Assembly: GCA_016650045.1 (NCBI GenBank)
Contig: JAENWK010000007.1
Location: forward strand, 1 to 48,567
Direction: 5' to 3'
Origin: Eubacteriaceae bacterium
GTDB taxonomy: Bacteria > Bacillota > Clostridia > Eubacteriales > Eubacteriaceae
Length of the DNA: 48,567 nucleotides
The translations under genes and the position numbers were made by a program. Below the pieces are notes generated by a model, which was not told the origin of the DNA, did no database searches, and worked only from the letters and a program-made list of their open reading frames with translations. Below, piece by piece: positions 8,023-16,913 of this stretch (within the stretch, counting starts at the first letter, position 1; each line of letters opens with the position of its first letter).

Positions 8023-9306
8023 CTATTTAAAATATTCAAACTCAACTTCATGCAATCGAACATAATCTTCATCTTTAATGCCCATGGCTTCAAGTTCAAC
8101 AAAAACCCCTTTATCTTTTAAAACTTTCTGGAAGAATCCAATGGAATCAAGATCTTCAAAGTTAACCGAGTTAATGAGACGTTCTAAAAATGCACCTTCA
8201 ACCACAAACACATTATCAATTTTTTCGATGGTAAATTGATTTTCTTTAAATTCAGGGGTATAAAGGGTTTCATCCACAGCTTCGATATCAAAGATGGGTT
8301 CTACTTCGCCAATTTCATCCAGCAATAGTACGACCCGGCTCATGAGTTTATCCAATCCCAGTCCGGTAACCGCAGAAATAATAAAGACTTCATAGCCAAG
8401 GGCTTCAAGCTTTGTTTTTAAAACTTCTACATCTTCAAGATCAGGCAAAAGATCAACTTTATTCAGGACAACAATTTGTACCCGTTGGGCCAGTTTTTTA
8501 TTGTATTTTTCAAGTTCATAATTAATGGCGTTAAAGTCTTCTAAAGGGTCACGTCCTTCGCTGCCCGATGCATCCAAAAGATGGACAAGAAGCTTGGTCC
8601 GCTCCACGTGTCTTAGGAATTGATCCCCAAGGCCGGTGCCTTCATGGGCGCCTTCAATAAGACCTGGAATATCAGCAATGACAAATGTTTTATAATCACG
8701 CCACTCAACCACTCCGAGATTGGGAATCAGGGTGGTGAAATGGTAATTCGCAATTTTAGGTCGAGCCTTGGTAACAACGGAAAGCAGTGTAGATTTCCCG
8801 ACGTTTGGAAAACCAATAAGCCCTACATCCGCCAAAAGTTTAAGTTCGAGAATAACGGTTTTTTCTTCTCCCTTAATACCCCCTTGGGCAAATCGAGGGG
8901 CTTGTCGTGTTGGTGTTGCAAAGTCCATGTTTCCACGACCGCCCCGTCCGCCTTGAGCCACTGTAAATTTTTGTCCATCTTTGGATAAATCACAAAGGAC
9001 TTGTCCGGTTTCTTTATCTTTCACAATGGTTCCAACCGGGACTTTAATGATCAAATCACTGCCGCTTTTTCCGGCGGATCGACCACCGGTTCCCATTTCT
9101 CCACTGTCTGCTTTGTGTTTTCTTTTATATTTAAATTCCATTAGTGTACGATAGCCCTGATCTGCCATGAAGACAATATTACCGCCATGACCGCCATGAC
9201 CGCCATCCGGCCCACCCATGGGAACATATTTTTCCCGACGGAAACTTACGCCGCCATGGCCGCCATTACCTGCTATAAGAATAATCTCTGCTTTATCTAT
9301 AAACAT
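8023..9306 (-). CDS. obgE: GTPase Obg
   Basis: 427 residues with the full three-domain Obg layout: a glycine-rich Obg fold (residues 1-155, AGNGGHGGVSFRREK), a GTPase domain with G1 GFPNVGKST, G3 DIPGLIEGA and G4 NKVD, and the C-terminal OCT domain (about 345-427). Obg acts in 50S maturation and stress signalling. ATG 9306 has a GAGGTG site; an alternative start three codons upstream lies too close to it. Confidence 0.98.
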   Translation of the reverse strand: MFIDKAEIILIAGNGGHGGVSFRREKYVPMGGPDGGHGGHGGNIVFMADQGYRTLMEFKYKRKHKADSGEMGTGGRSAGKSGSDLIIKVPVGTIVKDKETGQVLCDLSKDGQKFTVAQGGRGGRGNMDFATPTRQAPRFAQGGIKGEEKTVILELKLLADVGLIGFPNVGKSTLLSVVTKARPKIANYHFTTLIPNLGVVEWRDYKTFVIADIPGLIEGAHEGTGLGDQFLRHVERTKLLVHLLDASGSEGRDPLEDFNAINYELEKYNKKLAQRVQIVVLNKVDLLPDLEDVEVLKTKLEALGYEVFIISAVTGLGLDKLMSRVVLLLDEIGEVEPIFDIEAVDETLYTPEFKENQFTIEKIDNVFVVEGAFLERLINSVNFEDLDSIGFFQKVLKDKGVFVELEAMGIKDEDYVRLHEVEFEYFK

Positions 9307-9356
9307 TAGTTGCACCTCACTTTTTTTAGGTTATCTACCCTAATATAACAAAAAAT

Positions 9357-9395
9357 AAAACCCCTTATCAGTCAGAAAACATAATAAGAGGTTTT
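9357..9395 (-). terminator. Terminator between rpmA and obgE
   Basis: Inverted repeat AAAACCTCTTAT/ATAAGGGGTTTT (arms 9384-9395 and 9357-9368 on the minus strand), with a 15-base loop followed by ATTTTTTG. It ends the rplU-prp-rpmA transcript, so obgE needs read-through or a promoter in the short gap; I saw no strong one. Confidence 0.82.
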
Positions 9396-9424
9396 ATCAG
9401 ATGTATTATTTTGTCACTGGGAAA

Positions 9425-9712
9425 CTAAATGGCTACCCTTGGATAAATACTTACTTGTTTTTTATCTCTGCCTTTACGTTCGAAACGTACAATGCCGTCT
9501 TCTAACGCAAATAAAGTATCATCGCTGCCTTTACCAACATTGGTGCCAGGATGAATCTTTGTTCCTCTTTGTCGAACGAGAATATTACCGGCAAGAACGA
9601 ACTGACCGTCTCCTCTTTTAGTACCAAGACGTTTTGCTTCACTGTCTCGACCATTTCTTGAACTACCAACCCCTTTTTTATGGGCAAATAGTTGAAGGTT
9701 CATTTTAAACAT
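9425..9712 (-). CDS. rpmA: 50S ribosomal protein bL27 with cleavable N-terminal extension
   Basis: 95 residues. bL27 lies near the peptidyl transferase centre. The start [14 protein letters not shown] carries the Firmicute-specific extension, whose [11 protein letters not shown] type of site is cut by the protease Prp; the next gene upstream encodes Prp. The body shows [15 protein letters not shown] and IHPGTNVG. I chose ATG 9712, with AGGAGG 8 bases before it; a GTG three codons upstream overlaps the ribosome binding site. Confidence 0.97.
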   Translation of the reverse strand: MFKMNLQLFAHKKGVGSSRNGRDSEAKRLGTKRGDGQFVLAGNILVRQRGTKIHPGTNVGKGSDDTLFALEDGIVRFERKGRDKKQVSIYPRVAI

Positions 9713-9724
9713 AACGCTCACCTC

Positions 9725-10057
9725 CTATTTTTTTTCTTCTTTTATTTGTATATAATCTCCATAGGCTTCCTTGATCCCCTGGATTCCCAGTTGATAGGTT
9801 GCTATTAATGTATCAGTTTTGATTGTTTGCAATTCGTTGGAAGTCTTTGGAATGGTAAAATGTGTGTAACCATCTTTTACCGACGCGCAAAGATCTTTGC
9901 GACCGACGATTTCCGTAAGGCCATTAAGAATACTAATGGTTAAAACAGAAACGGCTGCACAAATAATATCTTCTCCCTCATCTGCAAAACCAGCATGTCC
10001 CGATACGGTTATTTCATCAATTTCATTGTTCCTAATTAAAAATTTAACTGAAATCAT
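9725..10057 (-). CDS. prp: Ribosomal-processing cysteine protease Prp
   Basis: 110 residues. Prp removes the N-terminal extension of bL27 before assembly. The family's catalytic His and Cys are in SGHAGFADEGEDIICAAVS. It lies between rplU and rpmA as in other Firmicutes, 12 bases before the bL27 gene that encodes its substrate. Confidence 0.96.
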   Translation of the reverse strand: MISVKFLIRNNEIDEITVSGHAGFADEGEDIICAAVSVLTISILNGLTEIVGRKDLCASVKDGYTHFTIPKTSNELQTIKTDTLIATYQLGIQGIKEAYGDYIQIKEEKK

Positions 10058-10065
10058 TGGATGTC

Positions 10066-10383
10066 CTAAGCTTGAATACTTGTGATTTTAACTTTCATAA
10101 ATGGTTGACGATGTCCTTGTTTCTTACGGTAATCTTTTTTAGCTTTATACTTGTAAATAATAATTTTTGGTCCTTTAGCAACCAAAAGAATTTCAGCTTT
10201 TACAACAGCATTTTCAATGATTGGAGTTCCAATAATCATTTCGCCGTCTTTGTTAATCGCTAAAACATCAGTAAAAGAAATTTCTGTAACATTGTCTTCT
10301 TTGAAATTGATTTTTTCAATTTCGATCACATCATTTTCTTGAACACGGTATTGTTTACCACCTGTTTTAATAATTGCATACAT
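10066..10383 (-). CDS. rplU: 50S ribosomal protein bL21
   Basis: 105 residues, usual length. Typical start MYAIIKTGGKQYRVQENDVIEIEK and C-terminal YKAKKDYRKKQGHRQPF. First gene of the rplU-prp-rpmA operon, with AGGAGG in front of its ATG and a structured leader upstream. Confidence 0.98.
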   Translation of the reverse strand: MYAIIKTGGKQYRVQENDVIEIEKINFKEDNVTEISFTDVLAINKDGEMIIGTPIIENAVVKAEILLVAKGPKIIIYKYKAKKDYRKKQGHRQPFMKVKITSIQA

Positions 10384-10460
10384 ATTCTACACCTCCTCAT
10401 TCCAGACTCGCCACAAAAGGTGCTTTCGACTTAAAACCTTTTATGTGCGGCTACATAACT
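10384..10460 (-). promoter_or_regulatory. Ribosomal protein L21-type leader
   Basis: The leader can fold into a long hairpin: GCCGCACA pairs with TGTGGC and AAGGT pairs with ACCTT, around the loop segment TTTAAGTCGAAAGC. It ends just before the rplU ribosome binding site. Location and shape fit the Rfam L21 leader found upstream of rplU in Firmicutes; no model was run. Confidence 0.65.
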
Positions 10461-10466
10461 TTATAA

Positions 10467-10495
10467 ATGATACCATGAATAACCAGCCTTGTCAA
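10467..10495 (-). promoter_or_regulatory. Promoter of rplU-prp-rpmA
   Basis: TTGACA (10490-10495), a 17-base spacer and TATCAT (10467-10472) on the minus strand. Confidence 0.82.
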
Positions 10496-10570
10496 TTAAA
10501 ATAAAAATGATAGCATTTTACCAAGAATTGGATATAATAGGAAATAAAGATTTCAAATCAGGAGCGTAAA

Positions 10571-11311
10571 ATGACGAAAATTAAAACATCCCATCGAATA
10601 ATATCCCTGATAAGCACAGTTTTCATACTGGCTGCAATAGGTGGTGTCGTTTATTATTTCTATCCCCAAATTATGAAAACTTTTCAAAAACAGACGATTA
10701 TCGACATTTCCCAGGGAGAAGTTACCAAAAATACGGATACCATTGATTTTGAGGGGCTCAAAGCCATAAATCCTGAAACCGTTGGCTGGGTTTCAATCAA
10801 AGGCACTCCCCTGGATTATCCGGTGGTTCAAACTGACAATAATGACTACTATCTCCACCATAATTTTGAAAAGAATTCAGCCATTGAAGGCACGGTTTTT
10901 CTGGATACTGTGTGTACAAAGACAACGGCTCGTAATGACATTCTCTACGGCCATTATATGAGAGATGAATCCATGTTTGGCGTCTTGTGGCAGTATCAGA
11001 ATGAGGCATATTTTAAAGACCATCCTTTGATTCAATATGATCGGCCCGGTGATCCCGGACAATGGGAAATATTTTCGGTATATATCACAGATGCGGATTA
11101 CGATTATCGCCAACCTGAATTTGCAAATGACGATGACTTTCTCAGTTATATGAACCGGGTAAAAGATCGTTCCATTTATGATACCGGAGTTGTGCTTAAC
11201 CCCACCGACAGTGTTCTAACCCTTTCAACCTGCATTTATACCTTTGATAATGCCCGTTTAGCCATCCATGCCCGAAAAATTAATCGGGTAGGGGGACTAA
11301 TGGCAGTATAA
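10571..11311 (+). CDS. Class B sortase
   Basis: 246 residues. Sortases cut a C-terminal sorting signal and attach proteins to peptidoglycan or to each other. An N-terminal membrane anchor spans about residues 10-30. The catalytic domain has His in ILYGHYM, the active Cys in TLSTC and the Arg in the ARLAIHARK region. The long insertion between His and Cys is class B-like. The gene has a GGAG site. No neighbouring substrate with a sorting motif is visible, so its target must be elsewhere. Confidence 0.93.
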   Translation: MTKIKTSHRIISLISTVFILAAIGGVVYYFYPQIMKTFQKQTIIDISQGEVTKNTDTIDFEGLKAINPETVGWVSIKGTPLDYPVVQTDNNDYYLHHNFEKNSAIEGTVFLDTVCTKTTARNDILYGHYMRDESMFGVLWQYQNEAYFKDHPLIQYDRPGDPGQWEIFSVYITDADYDYRQPEFANDDDFLSYMNRVKDRSIYDTGVVLNPTDSVLTLSTCIYTFDNARLAIHARKINRVGGLMAV

Positions 11312-11344
11312 TATTAAAAACAAAAATGAAAAGGAGAGAAAAAA

Positions 11345-12220
11345 ATGGTTTTTGTTATTACACCACTTATTGTTATTGTTATTGGTATTGCAGTATTCAT
11401 AGCCGGTATTCGAATTGTAAGACCTACAACCCGAGGATTGATTGAAACATTGGGAAGATATTCAAAATATGCTGAGCCTGGTTTTCACTGGATTATTCCC
11501 TTGGCTCAGAGAATATTTGTTGTGAATATCACTGAGCAAATGTTTAATGCAGAACCGCAGGTCATCATCACCAATGATAATCTGAATGCAACCGTGGATG
11601 CCCAGGTTTATTTTAGAGTTAAATCTGATGAAGAAAGTGTTAAAAATTCTGTTTACAACGTCAATAATTATAAAGTACAGATTGTGAATCTTGCCAGAAC
11701 TACCCTTCGTAATATTATTGGAACGCTGACCTTGAAATCCGCCAACAGCGAAAGAAGCCGTATCAATACAGATTTACTTAAAACACTGAAGGAAGAAACA
11801 GATAAATGGGGGATTGATATTGTACGAACTGAATTAAGAGAAATAGATCCACCACAAGACGTTCAGGAAACCATGAACAAAGTCGTTAAAGCGGAAAATG
11901 AAAAAGTAGCCGCCATTGATTTTGCCACAGCTGCAGAAACAACGGCAGATGGAATTAAGCGAGCTGAAATCAAAAAAGCTGAAGGTATCAGGCAAGCGAG
12001 AATTCTTGCAGCCGAAGGTGAAGCCCAGGCCATTAAACTTGTCAACGAAGCAGCTGAATTATACTTCATCGGGAATGCTCAACTTTTAAGACAGTTACAA
12101 GCCACCGAAACTGCACTTATGAACAATGCTAAAATTGTGGTTCCATCCAATACCCAATTAATAAACGTCATTGGAGAAATGGCTGGAATACTGCCCATTG
12201 ACAGCCAAAAAAAGAAGTAA
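11345..12220 (+). CDS. SPFH/band 7 (slipin/stomatin-like) protein
   Basis: 291 residues. An N-terminal hydrophobic segment (residues 3-22) is followed by a band 7 domain (RPTTRGLIETLGRYSKYAEPGFHWIIP) and a charged coiled-coil rich in Ala/Glu (about 180-235, KRAEIKKAEGIRQARILAAEGEAQA). Such proteins oligomerise in membrane microdomains and often regulate proteases. No NfeD partner gene is adjacent, which differs from many slipin loci. It follows the sortase by 33 bases with AAGGAG in front. Confidence 0.93.
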   Translation: MVFVITPLIVIVIGIAVFIAGIRIVRPTTRGLIETLGRYSKYAEPGFHWIIPLAQRIFVVNITEQMFNAEPQVIITNDNLNATVDAQVYFRVKSDEESVKNSVYNVNNYKVQIVNLARTTLRNIIGTLTLKSANSERSRINTDLLKTLKEETDKWGIDIVRTELREIDPPQDVQETMNKVVKAENEKVAAIDFATAAETTADGIKRAEIKKAEGIRQARILAAEGEAQAIKLVNEAAELYFIGNAQLLRQLQATETALMNNAKIVVPSNTQLINVIGEMAGILPIDSQKKK

Positions 12221-12281
12221 CGAATGAGAATATGAAAATTCAATAATAACAAGAATCACAGTAGCAAATAATAATGAGTGA

Positions 12282-12521
12282 ATGAAGTTAAGTACCACAA
12301 GTAAAAGTGAAGCCATGTTTTGTGCCTTTGAACCAAGTCATTGTATTGATGAAATAAAAGGTTGTCTCTGTGCAGATTGCGAAATGTTCAGGGTTAATGG
12401 CATGTATTCGGAATTTTATTTTTCACCAAAAAATAACAAAAAGGAGAAAATGTCATCCTCCTTTTTGTTTCTAAATATAGGTACCACCATAATTTGCTCA
12501 AACCAAAGCCAATTCGGCTAA
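12282..12521 (+). CDS. Small cysteine-rich protein, possibly DUF2769-like
   Basis: 79-codon frame. Its N-terminal half carries Cys residues spaced as FCAFEPSHCIDEIKGCLCADC, which resembles the metal-binding cysteine cluster of DUF2769-type small proteins. The last 30 or so codons run through a strong hairpin (12435-12469) and look non-coding. Either the real 3' end was lost by a frameshift or the stop is recent. No clear ribosome binding site. I regard it as a marginal or decaying gene. Confidence 0.45.
   Translation: MKLSTTSKSEAMFCAFEPSHCIDEIKGCLCADCEMFRVNGMYSEFYFSPKNNKKEKMSSSFLFLNIGTTIICSNQSQFG
12435..12469 (+). terminator. Terminator-like hairpin after sortase/SPFH group
   Basis: Perfect 12-bp stem AACAAAAAGGAG/CTCCTTTTTGTT with an 11-base loop, ending in TTTTTGTTT. 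It lies inside the 3' part of the small Cys-rich frame. Confidence 0.75.
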
Positions 12522-12579
12522 TAGTAAGATAAACCAAAATTTACTTGGCACGCACTCTAAGTGATCATAGAACACGGCT

Positions 12580-14175
12580 TTAGGCCAGTGTTTTTTTATA
12601 GTCTATAAATTCATCATATGTAGATAACCGATCCAGGGTACCTTCTTCACGTACTTCAATGATTCGGTTGGCCACAGTTTGCATGAACTGGTGATCATGG
12701 CTGGCGAAAAGAAGAATCCCCTTAAATTCCATGAGCCCGTTGTTAACTGCGGTAATGGATTCAAGATCCAAATGGTTGGTTGGTTGATCCATAACCAAAA
12801 CGTTAGATTCATTCATCATCATTTTAGACAGCATGCAACGAACCCGCTCCCCTCCGGATAAAACCTGTACTTCTTTATAAATATCATCTCCTGAAAAAAG
12901 CATTCGTCCGAGGAATCCACGAATATAAGTCTCAGTAATTTCTTCGGTATATTGTTGTATCCATTCGCATACATTCAGTGTGCAGTCGTTGAAAAATTCA
13001 CCGTTATCCTTTGGAAAATAGGATTGACCGGTACTCACGCCCCACTTAAAGCTGCCTTCATCAGGTTCAATTTCTTCCATGAGAATTTTAAATAACGTCG
13101 TCATGGCGATTTCATTGTCAGAAACGAAAGCAATTTTATCTTCCTTACTTACCCGAAAGCTAACATTATTTAAAACCTTGACCCCATCAATGGTTTTGGA
13201 TAAATGTTCAACACTGAGAATTTCTTTACCGGGTTCGCGATCAATTTGAAAGCCTACCCATGGGTATTTTCGTGAAGACGACGGCATATCTTCAATGTTT
13301 AGTTTATCAAGCATTTTCTTACGAGAAGTTGCCTGTTTTGATTTCGATTTATTCGCTGAAAAACGGGCAATAAAGTTTTGAAGTTCTTTGGCTTTGTCTT
13401 CGCTCTTTTTGTTTTGATCCTTAAGCAATCGTTGAATCAACTGACTGGATTCATACCAGAAATCATAATTCCCGACGTAAACTTTTATTTTATTATAGTC
13501 AATATCCACAATATGGGTACAGACATTATTTAGGAAGTAACGATCATGGGAAACCACAATCACTGTACCTTCATAATCCATAAGAAAATCTTCTAACCAA
13601 AGCACTGCCTGAATATCCAAATGGTTGGTAGGTTCATCAAGAAGGATGATTTCTGGTTTGCCAAACAAGGCTTGAGCCAATAAAACCTTTACCTTTTCAT
13701 TTCCATTAAGTACATTCATGGTATTATCCAAAATATCAGCACTCAAACCTAATCCCTGGATAATCCGGGAAGCATCGGATTCCGCTTCCCAGCCTCCCAT
13801 TTCGGCAAATTCCCCTTCAAGCTCTCCGGCTTTAATGCCATCGGCATCGGAAAAATCTTCCTTCATATATAATGCATCTTTTTCTTTCATAATGGCATAT
13901 AATCGCTGGTTTCCCATCATAATCGTATCAAGTACCGAGAATTCATCATAGGCATAATGATCCTGTTTTAGTACTGACATCCGAATGTGTTCTGGGATAA
14001 ACACATCTCCTGTCGATGGCTCAATTTCTCCAGATAATATATTTAAAAAGGTCGTCTTACCTGCGCCGTTAGCACCTATTATTCCATAGCAATTTCCTGG
14101 AATAAACTTTATATTAACGTTGGAAAAAAGATTTGTCCCGCTAAAATTCAAACTTAGATCTGAAACTGTAATCAT
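12580..14175 (-). CDS. ABC-F family ATPase (YkpA/YbiT type)
   Basis: 531 residues, two ABC domains without membrane segments. The first has Walker A GANGAGKTT, then NGNEKVKVLLAQ as a degenerate signature and Walker B IILLDEPTNH. The linker of about 60 residues is lysine-rich (FSANKSKSKQATSRKK), matching the P-site tRNA-interaction motif region. The second domain has a weak Walker A (VSDNEIAMTT) but a good signature (LSGGERVRC) and VLVMDQPTNH. The loss of the canonical Lys in the second P-loop is typical of the YbiT-like branch. Such proteins rescue or protect ribosomes. Confidence 0.93.
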   Translation of the reverse strand: MITVSDLSLNFSGTNLFSNVNIKFIPGNCYGIIGANGAGKTTFLNILSGEIEPSTGDVFIPEHIRMSVLKQDHYAYDEFSVLDTIMMGNQRLYAIMKEKDALYMKEDFSDADGIKAGELEGEFAEMGGWEAESDASRIIQGLGLSADILDNTMNVLNGNEKVKVLLAQALFGKPEIILLDEPTNHLDIQAVLWLEDFLMDYEGTVIVVSHDRYFLNNVCTHIVDIDYNKIKVYVGNYDFWYESSQLIQRLLKDQNKKSEDKAKELQNFIARFSANKSKSKQATSRKKMLDKLNIEDMPSSSRKYPWVGFQIDREPGKEILSVEHLSKTIDGVKVLNNVSFRVSKEDKIAFVSDNEIAMTTLFKILMEEIEPDEGSFKWGVSTGQSYFPKDNGEFFNDCTLNVCEWIQQYTEEITETYIRGFLGRMLFSGDDIYKEVQVLSGGERVRCMLSKMMMNESNVLVMDQPTNHLDLESITAVNNGLMEFKGILLFASHDHQFMQTVANRIIEVREEGTLDRLSTYDEFIDYKKTLA

Positions 14176-14434
14176 TTATTATTAGTCCTCCATTGTATTT
14201 ATAGTCATAAAGAAAAGGCCATCGTCAGTTTCTTCGCTGATAATGAACCTAGACTTTAATACATATAATTATACACTTTATTTCATTTAATTTCCAGTGT
14301 TATTCTTAAATACTTAAATATTATTTAACTATGTAACGTCCATTCATCCGATGCCCAATCTTTTTGAGTCCGGTTCGCTTTAAAAATTGTACATTCTCAA
14401 AAACACTTTTTTTCTTAAACCATTGTTATTTCTC
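14176..14434. other. Intergenic region with probable ABC-F leader
   Basis: No gene seen. On the minus strand a TATAAT box (in AAAGTGTATAATTATATG, near 14265) would give the ABC-F gene a leader of about 90 bases. The leader can pair weakly and contains the tiny frames MAFSL and MTINTMED just before the ribosome binding site. Neither has a convincing ribosome binding site of its own. ABC-F genes in Firmicutes are often controlled by such leaders, but nothing here proves it. Confidence 0.35.
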
Positions 14435-14464
14435 TTGTTTGTAAACACTGGCTTTGGGTATAAT
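14435..14464 (+). promoter_or_regulatory. Promoter of MazG-like gene
   Basis: TTGTTT (14435-14440), an 18-base spacer and TATAAT (14459-14464), 20 bases before the start codon. Confidence 0.65.
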
Positions 14465-14483
14465 ATGATAGAGGTGATAGATT

Positions 14484-14819
14484 ATGAAAGTAGAATATAA
14501 TAAACTCGTCAGAGACAAAATTCCAGAAATCATTAAAGAAAGCGGACGCACCTGTGAATACAAAATCCTGGGTAAATCCGAAGTTAAAGATGCTTTAAAA
14601 GAAAAGCTCTTGGAAAAGGCTCAAATATTTTCAAAGAAACCCTCAGAAGATGAACTTTCTGATATCTACGAATTGTTGGGAGCTATTATCGAAACCTTCG
14701 AATATGAGCCACTTCATATTGATTATCTGAAACTCCAAAATAAAGAAACTAAAGGGTCCTATTCTAAAAAAGTCTTTTTAATTTCAGTTGATGATGGCAA
14801 GTCAAAGAAATCTAACTAA
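14484..14819 (+). CDS. MazG-superfamily nucleotide pyrophosphohydrolase-like protein
   Basis: 111 residues, opening with YNKLVRDKIPEII, the hallmark of the phosphoribosyl-ATP pyrophosphohydrolase-like family. It continues with ALKEKLLEKAQ and SEDELSDIYELLGAIIETF, the helices carrying the acidic metal-binding residues. Members are thought to hydrolyse non-canonical nucleoside triphosphates. A single gene with its own promoter and a GAGGTG site; it converges on yraN. Confidence 0.85.
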   Translation: MKVEYNKLVRDKIPEIIKESGRTCEYKILGKSEVKDALKEKLLEKAQIFSKKPSEDELSDIYELLGAIIETFEYEPLHIDYLKLQNKETKGSYSKKVFLISVDDGKSKKSN

Positions 14820-14825
14820 AAAAAT

Positions 14826-14880
14826 ATCAAGACAGGCGACGACCGCTGTTAGAAAAACAATGGTCGTCGCCTGTCTTGAT
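14826..14880 (-). terminator. Long hairpin terminator between convergent genes
   Basis: A perfect 19-bp inverted repeat (arms 14826-14844 and 14862-14880) with a 17-base loop. On the minus strand it is followed by ATTTTTTT, so it terminates the yraN operon. On the plus strand no T-run follows. The length and perfection of the stem are unusual for a simple terminator. Confidence 0.85.
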
Positions 14881-14902
14881 TGATTCTATTACATGGTATG
14901 CA

Positions 14903-15271
14903 TTATCTCAATGGAAATGCGTTTTCAAAATGATTGATGACCCGTTGTCCATCATCTTCAAAATAGATTTCCAGTACATCAAACCGCACACCACAATCAA
15001 AAATATTTTTTTCTTTGAGATACCAAAGTGCGGTTTTCCCGATGCGCTTTTGCTTTTTTACATTTACCGCTTCTCGAGGATAGCCATAATCTAAATTTTT
15101 TCGAAACTTCACTTCAATAAAAACAATGGTATCGTTTTTATTTGAAATAATATCAATTTCTCCCGAGGGACGCTTGTAATTTCTTTGGAGAATTTCATAA
15201 TTATTTTCAATTAAAAATTGAATGGCCAGGTCTTCCCCTTGACACCCTTTTTTGTAATTATGGGTTTTCAT
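14903..15271 (-). CDS. yraN: YraN/UPF0102 family nuclease-like protein
   Basis: 122 residues. Restriction-endonuclease-like fold residues are visible: GEDLAIQFL, RNYKRPSGEIDIIS and VFIEVKFRK, the GEID...EVK pattern of the family. The biochemical role is unclear, but the gene nearly always follows rnhB in Clostridia. Its ATG directly abuts the rnhB stop codon, so the two are coupled. Confidence 0.94.
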   Translation of the reverse strand: MKTHNYKKGCQGEDLAIQFLIENNYEILQRNYKRPSGEIDIISNKNDTIVFIEVKFRKNLDYGYPREAVNVKKQKRIGKTALWYLKEKNIFDCGVRFDVLEIYFEDDGQRVINHFENAFPLR

Positions 15272-16048
15272 TTAAAAACCCATATTGCGGACAAAGCTTC
15301 TCCTATGAATGGGGGTTAGTCCATGCTTTCGAATGGCTTCTATGTGCCCGGCAGTACCATATCCCATATTGTGATCAAATCCGTATTCAGGGTATTCTTC
15401 ATGGTAAATTTGCATCATATTATCGCGATAAACCTTGGCGATAATACTGGCGGCACCAATGCAATAACAAATGGCATCACCATGAATGATTGACTTTTGA
15501 GGAATATGTGTGTCAATATGAATGGCATCCAAAAGCAAAAGATCAGGCTGAGTGGCTAATGCCTTTACTGAGTCTGTCATGGCCTTTTTGGTGGCATTTA
15601 AAATATTAATGGAATCGATGGTCTCATTATCAACAATACCTATTTCATAGTCCAGGACTTCATTTAAAAGCTGTTGACAAAGAGTTTCCCTTGTTTTTTT
15701 CGAAAGCTTTTTGGAATCATTGACATAAAGAATTTGGGAGTCCGGTTTTAATACCACCACACAGGTGACCACAGGTCCTGCCAAGGGGCCACGGCCCACT
15801 TCATCAATGCCACCAATCAGTTTTATTCCAGACTGATAATAGCCTTTTTCCAAAGCTTTCATTTTTTGAATGCGTTCTTTTTCATTAAATAAAACGACCA
15901 TCTTTTTTTCTAAGCCTTCTGCCATTTTTCGAACTGCAATCCGGGGATCTCTTCTTAATATCGGAATAATCTCAGGATAGGCATTAATATGGAGGGCATC
16001 CACGACTTCTTTAATGGCTTTTATGGTTTTATTTTGAATTTCTTTCAT
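15272..16048 (-). CDS. rnhB: Ribonuclease HII
   Basis: 258 residues. It cuts RNA in RNA/DNA hybrids and single ribonucleotides in DNA. Catalytic acidic residues are in GGIDEVGRGPLAGPV and LLLDAIHI. An N-terminal stretch of about 75 residues precedes the catalytic domain, as in other Firmicute RnhB proteins. The start at ATG 16048 falls just after the rbgA stop; the longer frame upstream overlaps rbgA in another phase. Confidence 0.96.
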   Translation of the reverse strand: MKEIQNKTIKAIKEVVDALHINAYPEIIPILRRDPRIAVRKMAEGLEKKMVVLFNEKERIQKMKALEKGYYQSGIKLIGGIDEVGRGPLAGPVVTCVVVLKPDSQILYVNDSKKLSKKTRETLCQQLLNEVLDYEIGIVDNETIDSINILNATKKAMTDSVKALATQPDLLLLDAIHIDTHIPQKSIIHGDAICYCIGAASIIAKVYRDNMMQIYHEEYPEYGFDHNMGYGTAGHIEAIRKHGLTPIHRRSFVRNMGF

Positions 16049-16055
16049 GGGCTCT

Positions 16056-16913
16056 TTACTCCATAAACGTTTTATTCGTTGGGCGTTCAAGGGTGATTCG
16101 ACCAATACGTCCATTTTTAAAATCATTGAGCACCAATTCACTGGTTCGGGAATAATCATATTCCCCGCCTTTTATAAGCAATCCTCGACTTTTTGCAATG
16201 GCATCATAAACCGCAACAATGTTTTTGTCGTCCAAGGTAATTTTATACATAACTTCTAACTCTTTGGGATAATAGCCAATAAGATATTTGAGAAGATCCG
16301 CTGCGATGTTTTCTTTTTCATAAATAGTATCTTTTATAGACCCCAACCAGGCCAAATGAAGGCCTACCATGGGGTCGTCAAACTTAGGCCATAAAATCCC
16401 TGGAGTATCCAGAAGCATCAAATTATCCGGAGTACTCAACCATTGCTGGCCTTTGGTAACACCGGGCTTGTTCCCTATTTGGGTTTTCTTTTTACCAATA
16501 AGGCTGTTGATGACGGTTGATTTTCCGGCGTTTGGAATTCCGCAAACCAAACACTTCATTTGAAACTTATTTTTTATGTTCAAAGAATGGATTAATTTAA
16601 TGAGTTCTGCTTTGAGACGTCGATCAAAGGCATCATAAAGCATGACATGTTGGATATCGGTATTTTCTGTAAACCAATCCATCCAAGCCTCGCTCACCTT
16701 TGGGTCTGCCAAATCGGCTTTATTCAATAAAAGAATGTGTTGTTTGTTCCAGGTATACTCGTTTATATCCGGATTTTTACTGGAAATGGGTAAACGGGCA
16801 TCAACGACTTCAATCACAACGTTAATAAGCTTTAGCTTCTCTTTGATTTCACGTTTGGCTTTAGCCATATGTCCAGGATACCATTGTATATATTCGATTT
16901 TTTCAACAGACAT
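16056..16913 (-). CDS. rbgA: Ribosome biogenesis GTPase RbgA (YlqF)
   Basis: 285 residues of the circularly permuted GTPase class. The G4 motif LLNKADL comes first (residue 60 or so), then G1 GIPNAGKST and G3 LLDTPGIL. The N-terminal IQWYPGHMAKAKREI is diagnostic. RbgA drives late 50S assembly. It overlaps lepB by one base (TAATG). Confidence 0.97.
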   Translation of the reverse strand: MSVEKIEYIQWYPGHMAKAKREIKEKLKLINVVIEVVDARLPISSKNPDINEYTWNKQHILLLNKADLADPKVSEAWMDWFTENTDIQHVMLYDAFDRRLKAELIKLIHSLNIKNKFQMKCLVCGIPNAGKSTVINSLIGKKKTQIGNKPGVTKGQQWLSTPDNLMLLDTPGILWPKFDDPMVGLHLAWLGSIKDTIYEKENIAADLLKYLIGYYPKELEVMYKITLDDKNIVAVYDAIAKSRGLLIKGGEYDYSRTSELVLNDFKNGRIGRITLERPTNKTFME

